From assembly GCA_006176705.1 (NCBI GenBank), contig QRFJ01000023.1:1022581-1086580 (forward strand): a DNA stretch of 64,000 bases, given 5' to 3'. How positions within the stretch are numbered: position 1 is the first letter of the stretch; the number at the start of each line of letters is the position of its first letter. Both the position numbers and the translations under genes were made by a program. The DNA is from Cocos nucifera (taxonomy: Eukaryota; Streptophyta; Magnoliopsida; Arecales; Arecaceae). The notes below the pieces were generated by a model. The model ran no database searches. It saw only the letters and a list, made by a program, of their open reading frames with translations, and was not told where the DNA came from. Shown one piece after another: positions 23,554 through 35,080 of the stretch.

Positions 23554-26050
23554 TGATCACTGCCGTAGGCGATCAAAAATAAAACCTAACTCACTACTAT
23601 AGATAGAGTGAGTTAGGATCATATCCTCAGAAATCATATTAATTATATTTAAATTATAAATTAAAAATAAAAATAAAAATAATTAAAAATTAATTAATTA
23701 ATTAAAAACTATTTAAATTAATTAAAAAAATAAATTAAATAGTAAATTAATTTAAAAAAAAGTTATAAGTATGGAGATGGATTCTTAGGATCTCAACTGA
23801 TCTCTTATCTGATAGCTGGTATTCTTTTTAATATGCCATAATTGGTATTTAATCAATAAAGATATAATCTATCTTAGAAAGTACGATCTATACTCTTAGA
23901 TCATAGTCCATCCTTTAAAGTTATAGGCTAGTCTAAATTAATTTAGATAAAATAAAAAAAATTAATCTAAATATAATCTATTCTAAGAGCATGAACCGTA
24001 CCCATAGATCATGGCTTATTCCAAGGATAATAAACTATTTTAGATTAATTATAAGCAAATAAAGATATCAAAATATTATAAATAAAAGCAATCTTTATTA
24101 CATATAAAAAAATATAAAAGATAGGTAAATAGAAAACACCATCAAAATAAGATCATAATGATCTTCTGAAAATAAGATGATCAGCTGGCCATGGAGAAAC
24201 TTCTTACTGAAATCTTCATCCTTGAATTTGAGGAAAAAATCTGGATAGCAGTTGGTTGTGGAAGGAAGAAGAGAGAAGAAAGAAAGAAAAGACATTATTG
24301 TTTTGGAGGAGGGGAGAGGAGAGAGAGAGGGCCGAAGGAAGGCCTGAGAGGCTGCTTGTTGTTACTATTGATGTAGAGGAGGATTATATAGAGGACGGTT
24401 GAGAAAAGATAGAGTTTGGATGGGAGTTTGATCTTATATGAGGCTGTGTCTGCCAGACTATTTCAATCCCATGCCAACATGAAGATCCGACCGCGAACCC
24501 GCTAAACCGCACAACACCCACTAGCTCCCGTAGAAACAAAACCACCGGCGCCTGTTTTATCAAAAGAAAATTACAAGAAAAATTTTTGTTTCTTTATAAT
24601 AATATATGCATCCTTTTTGGGTTTCTAGCATAGTATCTTCATTTTCTATAATACCATATACGTTCTTCTTTTAATTTAATTTCGTTTTGAGTTTCATTTG
24701 TTCTAAATTTTCTTCGTTGTGATCCATAAATCGAAATCTTTTCATTGATGATCTTCTTTTCTACGAAAGATAAAATAAAAATATCAATTCTTAAAAATAA
24801 AAATAAATAAATTAATAAATTAATATATATTTAATATATTTATCATACTTTTCAACTTGAACTTTGCTTATCTTCGAGTAAAGAAGATAAATTAGCAATA
24901 TATACCGACTTAGTCTTGAAGTAAAAGTTAGGTTAGACATTTTTAAAGATAGCTGATACCTAGTCAGACCGTTAAAGAGGTACCTTATTGGATTATTAAG
25001 TCGATCCAATTAGTGATTGAGTATTAGCTATTAAAATTTTTAGAGATCTTCTTTCACCAACTCTCTACTTTACTTTTTAAATTCTCTAACTTGATGTGAG
25101 AGGAGTTTGTTGTCTTCTTGCAATTTAGTCCTCTTATTATCTACTTTTTTTTAATTTTTTATTTATACATCCTCATCTTTTGATGCGAACCATAATACTT
25201 ACTTAGGCGAAGGAGTCTAGTTACTCAGTGAGATAATGCTAAATCTTTTTTTTTAATTCATATTGCCCATCTTTTCGTGCAAACCATAATGCTTATTTAG
25301 ACGAAGAGGCCCGGTTACTCAATGAAAAATCAATGTTCTTTTTTTTTTTCTTTTTTATTTAATAAATAAATTTTAAGAGAGATTTTTGCATATTTTGACA
25401 TTTTCATCCAACTTTTATAAAGTAGATTCTTTATTGAGATAAGTAAGAAGAGGATTCTAGAATCATTCTTAAAATTTGATCTAGTCAAAACCTTATGATT
25501 TATTAAATTTTTTAAATAATTTATTTCTTAGCATCTTGAAAATTATCTAGATCGTTAATCATTCTTTAATTAGGGTATCCAATTAACTTTTAATCAAAAT
25601 AATATTTGGGTATATAAAGCTAATTATTTTAAATCATACTTGAGGACTCATAAGTTTTAAAGTTAGTTATTCTCCCCCTCCTAACTTAATTTTTATTATC
25701 CTCAATGGAAGAAGAGAAAAATAAAAAATATTTATCAAGGAGGCATACCACCTGATTTATTGTTGGTAGGTTCTTCATTATATTCCATCAGGTTTTTATA
25801 GAATATTTTGATGATGTGCTCTCCCTAACTTGGGCTAATCATCTTTATTAGTTTCCTACAAAAATAAAAATTAAAAATTTTGAAGGAAAGAAAGAAAATG
25901 ATGGGTTGTCTTCCAACGAGCGCTAAATTTAAGATCTTCATCTAAACCACTAATCATGCCTATCCTATGTCAAAAATTAGATTGACTAATTTCAATGATT
26001 TTGGATTGCCAATCTCAGGAAGATGGCTTGTGACCCCAATATTTATAAAT
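23554..26050 (-). repeat. Left long direct repeat of the Gypsy element (3' LTR side)
   Basis: Collinear with 28,234-31,292 apart from one large insertion there. A TATA motif sits at 24,385-24,390 and is matched at 29,080-29,085. Purine-rich tracts on the minus strand at about 25,671-25,682 (ggaggggga) and near 25,830 are candidate polypurine tracts, so the true LTR may end near 25.7-25.8 kb. The rest of the repeat up to 26,050, including the minus-strand word gcgctcgttggaagacaacc, would then be the 3' untranslated region upstream of the LTR. Confidence 0.7.
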
Positions 26051-26181
26051 TCTAGTATTTTCTCATCAATCTCCAAAAAGTAATTCATGATCCCATTCTT
26101 AGTCAGTTTTATCCTTTTAATTTTAAGAAGATGATTTATGAACCCATTTGTATATCCTTGTTTGTTGAGAATTTCTTCAAA

Positions 26182-27224
26182 TTATTTTTCTAAAATACTT
26201 ATAAATTGAGTTGTTGGGATAAGGGTTGAGTCCGATGTAATGGGTATTGGAAGGGTGTCATTTAATTCTAAACATGCATACTTAGGTATGACTAAGAAAT
26301 GATTCAATTCTGGAAGAGGTGGTGATTCAAGAGCGGAAGCTATTGGAGCAGGTATTGATTCATATTTCTCAACCCATAGAGAAGTGGTGCTAAAATTAGG
26401 TGGCTTTAATAATGTATTTTTATTTTTAGTATAACTATCTATATTTAAATCAACCACTTCAAACGGATCCCTACTTGTATGCATTAGGTCTTGAGAAATA
26501 ATTCCAAAGGTAACATCCATCTCAGAATAATTTTTAATTTGTATACTGGACTGTTCTATAAGGGTTTTATGAATATTGGAGCTCTCAGGCATATATTGCT
26601 CCCTTGGGTTAATTATGGACTGACTAGATAATTCTTTCTCTTTTCAACTATTAAATGCAGCAGTTAGCTGACTAACTTGGGTTTCTAGCTTAGCTATAGA
26701 CTGAGTTTATGTTTCTAACATGTGTAAAATATTCTCTTTAAATGTCGAACTATAGGCACTTAAAGAGGGTTGTGGATATATTGGTATGGTGTATAAGTTT
26801 TCTCTGGATAACTAGATTTATAATCAGTTGCTGGTTGTGATGTCTCATAAAAATTTAAATAATTTTTCCAATCCAGATTGTAGGTGTTGGAGTAAGGGTT
26901 GTAATAATTGCTGGTCTGGGTTTGGGTTGGCTAAGTCTGCTTATGCGCAAATTTTCAGGATTGATATGTAGCTGGAGATTTACTAACTAGGTGGTTGAAA
27001 CTTGAACATATATCACATACATGCAAAGATGAGGTAGGATAGTGTCTCATATTCAATAGATGATCAAATTTTTGGGATAACTCATCTACCTTATTTTGGA
27101 TATCTATGAAGTCTCCAACCTTATAGATTTCACTAATATTAGGTTCATATATGGGTGTATAGAAATTATAGGTATAAAAAGAAGGTGTAAAGTATTCCCT
27201 CGATTGGTGAAAGAGTACGACCAT
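26182..27224 (-). pseudogene. Gypsy gag / pre-protease remnant
   Basis: Two minus-strand frames remain. The upstream one (26,955-27,224) contains DIQNKVDELSQKFDHLLNMR and then CDICSSFNHLVSKSPATYQS, which resembles the decayed cysteine motif between gag and protease in Athila/Tat elements. The downstream one (26,182-26,592) contains SPPLPELNHFLVIPKYACLE and LNDTLPIPITSDSTL, which resembles the proline-rich linker that precedes reverse transcriptase in these families. Stops separate them, and no catalytic domain is present. Family assignment is from motif memory. Confidence 0.6.
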
Positions 27225-28210
27225 AATTTTAGATTTGTTAGCTCTAAGGGTTTGTTCAATTTCAGGATCTAAGATTTGAATTTTGGGTCATGATGAACAA
27301 TGTCTAAGTAAATATCCTACAATTATACCTTAGAGCAACCATAGATTTAAATTTTATAGATTTTTTAATAAGATAAAAGAAAAGAGATGAAAGAAATTCT
27401 AAAGATGAGAGCCTAGAGAGTCTTAAATGTAAGGAATGGATGTGAAGAATTTTAATTAGGTTTAATATTAGTTAGCAATCTAGTTGTATAACCAATCCTA
27501 GCTAAGGATTATCCTAGATCTAGATAATTTCTAACTGTCAAGATCACCTTTAAGCTTTTCAAGTAAGGAATCAACTATTCAATTGGCCAGATAAGTATAA
27601 GATCGGTGGGAGTCCCCCCATTGCTTTTCTTAGACACCAATTATCTTGGCCAGGTAAGCTAATGTAATCAATTAAGTAATCATCCTCCTTTGAGATGCAG
27701 TCCCTGAACCATTTGCCTTAGATATCAGTCAAATTGACTAATCCTAATCTAATCTAATTTTTAGAATTTCTTATCCTAATGAGCTCGATTATCTTAGGGC
27801 CAATGTCTAATTGATTTTAGATTAAAGTTTAAGATATGCAGATGTAAGAAAATAATTTATGGGCTAAGAAAGGATGATTAAATTTTTATCTTATCTTATT
27901 TAATTAGATTTAATATCCTTAAAGTATCTTATGGATATGCAATGCAAACAAAACAAGATATCCAATCAAAAGTGAAAAGTTTTTACTTTTTACATTTTAT
28001 GGTTAGGTCTCTAATCTCCTAAACAGCTTATGCAGTGTCAGTATAATTTATTTTTTTAAAAAAATTTTAAATTTTTTATTATTTTTTTAAAATTTTTTTA
28101 GTTATTTTACTATTTTTTAATTTTTTTATTAATTTTTATTAATTTTTTATTTTTATTTTTATTTTTTATTATTTTTATTATTATTATTTTTTTAAGCAAC
28201 TAAATCACGA

Positions 28211-28228
28211 TCCTCGATAATGGTGCCA
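28211..28228 (-). other. Decayed primer-binding site of the Gypsy element
   Basis: The minus strand reads tggcaccattatcgagga, five bases inside the LTR start at 28,234. It differs from the Athila-type tggcgccgttgccgggga mostly by C-to-T or G-to-A changes. Confidence 0.7.
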
Positions 28229-28233
28229 AAATT

Positions 28234-31200
28234 TGATCGCTACCATAGGCAGTTAAAAATAAAATCTAACTCACTACTATATAAATAAGATGAGTTGGGA
28301 TTATATCCTCAGAGATTGTGTTAATTAAGTTTAAATTAAAAAATAAAAATAAAAATAAAATTAATTAAAAATTAATTAATTAAAAGACTACTTAAATTAA
28401 TTAAGAAAGTAAATTAAATAGTAAATTAATTAAAAAAAATATAAATATGGAGATGGATTTTGAGGATCTCAACTGATCTCTTATTTGATAGCTGGTATTC
28501 TTTTTAATATGCTATAATTGATATCTAATTAATAAAGATATAATCTATCTTAGAGAATACGGTCTATATCCTTAGATTATAGTTCGTCACTTAAAGTTAT
28601 AGGCTAGTCTAAATTAATTTAGATAGAATAAAAAAAATTAATCTAAATATAATCTATTCTAAGAGCACTAACCATATCCGTAGATCACGGCTCATCCCAA
28701 GGATAATAAACTATTTCAGATTAATTACAAAAAAATAAAGACATCAAAATATTATAAATAAAAATAATCTTTATTATATATTAAAAAAAATAAAAGATAG
28801 TTAAATAAAAAATATTGTCAAAATAAGATCATAATGATCTTCTAAAAATAAGATGATCAGCTAGCCATAGAGAAACTTTTTGTTGAAATCTTCATCCTTG
28901 AATTTGAGGAAAAAATCTGGACAGCAGCTGGTTATGGAAGGAAGAAGAAGGAAGAAGTGAGAAGAAAGAAAAAAAAAAGAGAGAGGACGTTGCTGTTTGG
29001 GAGGAGGGGAGAGGAGAGAGAGAGGGTCGAAGGAAGGCCTGAGAGGCTGCTTGTTGTTACCATTGGCATAGAGGAGGATTATATAGAGGATGGCTGGGAA
29101 AAGATAGAATTTGGATGGGAGTTTGATCTTGTATGAGACCATGTCTGCCAGATTGTTTCAATCCCATGCCAACATGAAGATCTGATCGTGAACCTGCTAA
29201 ACCGCACAGTGTCCGCTAGCTCTCGTAGAAACAAAACCACCGACGCCTTTTTTTATCAAAAGAAAATTACAAAAGAAAAATTTTATTTCTTTATAATAAC
29301 ATATGCATTTTTTTTTTTGAAAGTATCTTCATTTTTTATAATACTATATACATCCTTCTTTTAATTTAATTTTATTTTGAGTCTAATTTATTTCGAATTT
29401 TTTTCGTTATGACCTATAAATCGAGATCTTTCCATCAGTAATCCTTTTTTCTACAAAAGATAAAATAAAAATATTAATTCTTAAGAATAAAAATAAATTA
29501 ATTAATAAATTAATATTTATATATATATATTTAATATATTTATCATACCTTTCAACTTGAACTTTGCTCGTCCTCGAGTAAAGCAGATAAATTAGCAATA
29601 TATATTGACTTAATCTTGAAGTAAAAGTTAGGTTAGATATTTCTAAAGGCAGCTGATATCCGATCAGACCATTGTTAAAGAGGTACCTCATCGAATTCTT
29701 AATTCAATCCAATTAGTGGTTGAGTATTAGTCATAGAAATTTTTAGAGATCTTTTTTCACCAACTTTTTATTTTACTTTTTAAATTCTCTAACTTAATGT
29801 GAGAGGAGTTTATTATTTTTTTATAATTTAGTCCCTTATTATCCATTTTTTTTTAAAAAAATTTATTCATGCATTCCCTGTGAGCTTAGAAGTGGCACTC
29901 CCAAATCTTGAAAATATAAGAAGACAGGTCATGAAAAGATGGAAGCAAGTCGGAAGAAGAATCGGTCTCAATAGTAAAGTTTAGAAATTGGGTCGGCTCA
30001 GTCCAGGACTGGGTCAGCTAGATCTCAAAAAAAAATTTAGATAGAAAGCAGTATTTTCGGACTGATGGTATGATACACAACTAGATTGGTTCAGTATGGG
30101 ACTGAGCTGACCCAGTCTCAGGTTAGCTGACTCAGTCTGAAACTGGGTTGGCTCAGTTTTTGTGGATTATTATTTTGTGTACGTGGGTTGTTTAGATTTG
30201 AGAAGTTTTCTATGAGCTTAGGCTTGACCTTTTGTAAAGTATATATACTGAAAATATGTCAAGATTATAAGAGGGCTGAAATATACTGAATAAAAGCTCT
30301 TTTCTCTCGAAAATCTCTTCTTGTCTTCTGTTCTATTTCTTGATTTATTTGATCATACTTTTGCAGAGATCTCTAAGATGTACTTTCTTGTTGCTTGGCT
30401 AATCACCGACAATCACGTCGATCCATATGGAAAGACCGCATATTTCCAACATCCTCATCTTTTAATATGAATCACAATACTTAGGCAAAGGAGCTCGATT
30501 ATTCAGTGAGACAATGCTAAATCTTCTTTTTTAATTCACATTGTCCATCTTTTTACGCGAACCATAATACTTACTTAGGCGAAGGGGCTTAGTTACTCCG
30601 TGGAAAACTAATATTCTCTTTTTTCCTATTTAATAAGCTTATTTTAAGGGAGACTAAGTAGATTTTAAGAAAGACTTTTGTATATTTTGATCTTTCCACC
30701 CAACTTCCATGAAGTAGATTCTTTATTGAGATCAACAAGAAGAGGGTTCTAAAATTACTCTTAAAATTTGGTCTGATTTAAACCCTACCATACATTAATT
30801 TTTTTTAATAATTTATTTTTCAATATCTCTAAAATTATCTAGACTATTAATCATTCTTTAATTAGGGTGTCCAATTAACTTTTAATCAAAATAAAGTTTG
30901 AATATATAAAGCTAATTATTTTAAATTATACTTGAGGACTCATAAGTTTTAAAGTTAGTTATTCTTTTCTCTAACTTAATTTTCATTATCCTCAATTAAT
31001 GAAAGAAGAGAAAAATAAAAAATATTTATCAAGGTAGGGTACCACTTAATTTGTTGTTGGCAGGTTCTTCATTATACTCCATTAGGTTTATATAAAATGT
31101 TTTGATGATATACTCCCCCCAACTTGGGTTAATTATCTTTATTAGTTTTATCTTCCAACAAGTGCTAAGTTTAAGATCTTCAGCCAGACCGCTAATCTTG

Positions 31201-31292
31201 TCTATTCTATGTTAAAAATTGGATTGATAAATTTTAATAGTTTTGAATTACCAATTTCAGAAAGATGGCTTACGATCCCAATATTTATAAAT
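28234..31292 (-). repeat. Right long direct repeat of the Gypsy element (5' LTR side)
   Basis: Matches the left repeat from its TGATC start to the shared word atatttataaat at 31,292, with a foreign insertion at 29,879-30,451. Because the match may extend beyond the LTR into the 3' internal region, this side may be the 3' end of a second, tandem element of which the rest is lost. Confidence 0.7.
29879..30451 (+). mobile_element. Solo LTR inserted in the Gypsy right repeat
   Basis: A 573-bp insertion absent from the left repeat (compare 25,160). It begins TGTGAG and ends CCAACA. A TATA-like gtatatatactg lies near 30,239 and an aataaaagctctt polyadenylation-type word near 30,291, as in a plus-strand LTR promoter and R region. 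The internal ctggg(t/c)c(a/g)gct words repeat several times. The flanks ttccc and tcctc suggest a decayed 5-bp target duplication. No internal retrotransposon sequence is attached, so it is a solo LTR. Confidence 0.7.
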
Positions 31293-31898
31293 ATTTAAAA
31301 CCATTTTGGTCCATCATTATCATCATTATATGATAAAATTTTTATTTTAATTTTTTACTATATTATAACTTTTTAAAATCTTATTTTTTAAATTTTTTTA
31401 TCATCATCATCATCATCATCATCTCTTCGAGCGCAACGTTTCATAAATATGGAGTTGAGGAGAGGTTCAAGAGCGTGTTCTCTGCAGCCAGATGGTAAAG
31501 AGGGCTTTGAGCTAGGCATGGGATACATGGTGACATAAATGGAAAGCTTGTAGCTTCTAATCAGCAGGGGGTAAGAACAGGTGGAAGGTTTAGGAAGGAA
31601 AATTACATCCTGGTATCCTATATGACACTGGTGTGTTATTTTTTATGGGCTAATCATCAAGATAAACATTTTATGAATGGAGCCCACATGGGCAAGTTTC
31701 TGTGACTAGCGTGGATTACCGTGTGGCGCACTTGACATCGGATATAATTTTCCATTTTGCACGGGTTTAGGGAGGGAAAGTTGACATGCTTGAAAAGAAG
31801 TAGTGCACCATGATAACTTTCTTGCTCGGACATATGGGTGAAGTCAAGGACCCATATGCGACTTCATCAGTGGCCTTCTATTTTTTGGTACTTATATA
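31293..31898. other. Unassigned spacer with (atc)n microsatellite
   Basis: Contains an (atc)n run at about 31,399-31,424 and otherwise no gene or terminal repeat that I can support. Confidence 0.4.
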
Positions 31899-32346
31899 TA
31901 GGGGTGTAATTGATCTGAGTTAAGTCAAATAATTAAAAATTCGAGCTCAACTCAAATCAAAATATTCGGATTCAAAACTCAGCTCATACTTGATCGAGCT
32001 TTAATATCTCAAGTTCGAACTCGGCTCGACGAAAATTAGATAAAACTCGCGATTAACTTGACTCGACTTGAACATGAATCGAATCATACTCCGACTCAAA
32101 TTCGAGCTCGAAATCGAGCATTATCTTATTAATAATATATATATATATTATAAATAAAAATAATATTATTAAAATATATATAAATTAAAATAGATTTATG
32201 AGCTTTCGAGTCGAATATTCTACTACTCGAGTTTGACTCGAAAAGCTATTCGAACTCGATTTGAATACTCGAACTTGACCCAAACTTGATAATAATCTAG
32301 CTGACTTGAGTTTGAACTTGAGTAGTTCGATCCGTTTGCATCTCTA
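31899..32346. mobile_element. hAT-like non-autonomous element (MITE), copy A
   Basis: The ends read TAGGGGTGTAAT on the left and, inverted, TAGAGATGCAAA on the right, resembling the short terminal repeats of many plant hAT elements. The 8-bp flanks cttatata and gttacata agree at 6 of 8 positions, as for an old hAT target duplication. The 448-bp interior has many cgagctc / gactcga words in both orientations. A related element, copy B, lies at 52,950-53,357. No coding sequence is present. Confidence 0.65.
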
Positions 32347-32649
32347 GTTACATAGGAGGTATTAGCCCAAAAATAAGAAAGAAAAAAAGAAGGAGAAACA
32401 AATATATAGGCTTATAATTAAGTTCTAACATAGGATGTCCCGTACCAGTTGAGGTGGGCATTATCATTAGAGATTTTAATGGCCGGTTGATGTAGCTAGC
32501 TAAGAAAAGGCCGCCTCTCTTAACAGTTGCTCATGCTGAACTTAACATTAGCTTGGGAGGACCTAATGTTAACAATTCCCAATGTTGAACTTTGCCGGTG
32601 GCCTTTGAGAGCCATTCTTAGTTGTTATAGGATGAAGGTAGTGACCAAG
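32347..32649. other. Spacer, nothing recognised
   Basis: About 300 bp with no gene or repeat that I can support. Confidence 0.4.
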
Positions 32650-32968
32650 GGGTATTTCGACCGTTGAAAATATGATCGTCTGTGGGGCTCAGGTTGACTA
32701 CAAAAGAGTTTCTAATTAGCTTCTCAAAAGAGGTGCGGAATATGACGCCTGCCTTGAGCCATGGGGTCTTTCGACCATTGAAAATATGATCGTCTGTGGG
32801 GCCCAGGTTGACTACAAGAGAGTTTCTAATTAGCTTCTCAAAAGAGGTGCGGAATATGACGCCTGCCTTGAGCCATGGGGTCTTTCGACCAGGTTGACTA
32901 CAAAAGAGTTTTCTAATTAGTTTCTCAAAAGAGGTGCGGAATATGACGCCTGCCTTGAGCCATGCTGA
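32650..32968. repeat. Tandem repeat, 114-bp period, about 2.8 copies
   Basis: The word tttcgacc begins at 32,655, 32,769 and 32,883, exactly 114 bp apart. Copies are nearly identical, so the expansion is recent. The third copy lacks about 27 bp (gttgaaaatatgatcgtctg and neighbours). Because 114 is 38 codons, a minus-strand frame of 117 codons stays open with the segment WLKAGVIFRTSFEKLIRN repeated three times. I see no family resemblance and regard this frame as a by-product of the repeat. Confidence 0.85.
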
Positions 32969-33779
32969 CATTGAAGGGAGTACAGATTACTGATATTTTA
33001 TAATTTCCGAAGAGAAGAAAAATATTCAGTTGAGTGAAATGCATATTTTAAAAAATGGATTGAAGTAAATTTGGTTTCCTCGACTCTTGATCTTATCTTA
33101 TATATATTAAAATAAAAACTATATCTGCTACATGCTCAAAAGTTATTGATGTTATTTTTTTTATATATAAAGTTATTTCCAATTTGAAAATCTCGAGGCT
33201 ATCTCCGCTGCAGGTGCAAAATATATGAAACGTCTAGAATGAAGATAAAATATTTCTATCACAAGTTATAATTTCAATGCATTGACATGCAAGACATATG
33301 AAAAGCTAATTTTTTTTTAATTATCTAAAGAACCTATTTTAAAAATATGATGGGATAGATGGTATTGTGTGTGAGTTGAGCTGGAAGTTGCTCTTTCATA
33401 TCACAATTCCGAAATGGATCCTTCAAATCTAGCACCCGTCGTATGCTTTTATGTTTTGCTCATTATAGAACAAATTTTGGGAAAAAAATCTATCGTAAGG
33501 AAATCAACCTAATTAGGGACTCCTAAATCCTAAGTATATTTTTATTTATATTTTTTTCAAAAAAAACAGCTTATGAGTAATGACAATAACTATATCTTAC
33601 CTAAATTTTTGTCTCCATCCATTTAAAATGAGAAATTATTAAGTAGATTCATTATATCACTTAGGATATACACAGAGTCAAAAAAAAAAAAATAAAAAAA
33701 AAAAATCTCACACATCAGCTGATTTTTAATTAATGTTTAACTATATTTAATCATGATTTAACAGGGAACCGTTCGACAT
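32969..33779. other. AT-rich spacer
   Basis: No gene, terminal repeat or array that I can support; an A-rich run occurs near 33,680. Confidence 0.4.
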
Positions 33780-33961
33780 GAGGAGATGGGTCCACCATCT
33801 TAATCATGAGTGCAAAGAGATGAATAATGGTGGGTCCATTGTAGAGAAAAAAACTTTCAAATGGGTGGGTGAGGAGATGGGTCCACCATCTTAATCATGA
33901 GTGCAAAGAGATGAATAATGGTGGGTCCATTGTAGAGAAAAAAACTTTCAAATGGGTGGGT
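33780..33961. repeat. Perfect 91-bp tandem duplication
   Basis: The block starting gaggagatgggtccaccatc at 33,780 is repeated at 33,871 with no difference that I can find, ending ctttcaaatgggtgggt. Perfect identity amid heavily decayed DNA means either a very recent duplication or an assembly artefact. Confidence 0.9.
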
Positions 33962-35071
33962 GAAAAAGACTTCTTATTATAGTGGATCCTACTATTATAA
34001 TGGATCTTAGATTTAATTTAAAATATGATGGATTTTTTTTTTTTCCATCTTATAGTCAATAAAATTTTTTAAAAAATATTAATAATTTTCTACTAAATTA
34101 TAATTAATTTTAATTTATTATTAATAAAAAAATTAATTAATATATAAGATTTTTATTGATTTTATTTATATCATATATGATAAAATAAGTATACCTAATG
34201 ACAATGTTTAGAGCTATTTTATTTGTGTGCCAACTCCCCCCACCCAATAACAAATATCGAAAACTAGAGAAAAATTTTTATTCCTACTTTAAACTTAAAA
34301 GTACCTGTTCAGTTTTAAGTAAAAGACGGTACCTATTAGAAATCTAACTTAAAAGAAACTATCCAAATGCTGTGAGATTATATCAATTTGGCCTTATAGA
34401 ACTTCAAATAATTTGAAATTTTATTCTCTATCTCATCCTCCAAAACAATCACTACGTGCTTCCTCAACCTCCAACATGATCACCACCGGCTACTATACCT
34501 TCATGGTGCTTATCTCATCGTCGATCCCTCTCCCATTATGTTGTTGTCCTACCAAAGGCCTTTTTTCTCTATTTTGTTGATCCCCTTGTCGATGGCCACC
34601 TCCCTTCATTTTGTTGATCCTCCCTTCAGTTGCCACCTCTTTCCATCATGATGAAGGACCACGGTGCTTGTCTCACCATCAATCCCTCCCCTATCACGTT
34701 GCGGTGGCCACCTCCCTCCATCTTATTGATTCGTTCGCCGATGGCTGCCTCCCTCCATTTTATTGATCCCCCCTTTGGTTGCCGTCTCCCCTCATCATGC
34801 TGAAGGAGCATACTCTTCACCTCCCCGTTAGTGCTTCTGCCTTCCTTCATTATGCCAGAGCAAAGTCTACGCCCGGAGGTTTGTCTAAGAAATCCCAACT
34901 AGTAAGCAATTTTTTTTTCAATTGAAATCCTAAAAATGTATGATTTGATTCAAAATTTTATTGTTCATGATTGAATGAGAAATAATTCAAATTGCATGCT
35001 CTATAATGCTTAATTGATATGAGTAAAAGATAATTTGTACTGCACTATGCATTAATTATATACTGTTATGC
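33962..35071. other. Spacer with CT-rich degenerate repeats
   Basis: Between about 34,490 and 34,880 CT-rich words (cctccctccattttattgatc, gatggccacctccc) recur at 50-90 bp. A minus-strand frame of 90 codons there is G/R/K-rich and repeat-derived. The rest is AT-rich without recognisable features. Confidence 0.45.
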
Positions 35072-35080
35072 ATACACTAC

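Larger units (their letters stand above)
23554..31292 (-). mobile_element. Ty3/Gypsy element of Tat/Athila type, non-autonomous
   Basis: Two long direct repeats (23,554-26,050 and 28,234-31,292) flank about 2.2 kb of internal DNA. Both repeats start TGATC as read on the plus strand. Next to the right repeat the minus strand reads tggcaccattatcgagga, a decayed form of the tggcgccgttgccgggga primer-binding site typical of Athila/Tat elements, which sets the orientation as minus. The internal part has only gag-like and pre-RT fragments; no reverse transcriptase or integrase is visible. The element is therefore an internally deleted, non-autonomous copy. Confidence 0.75.
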
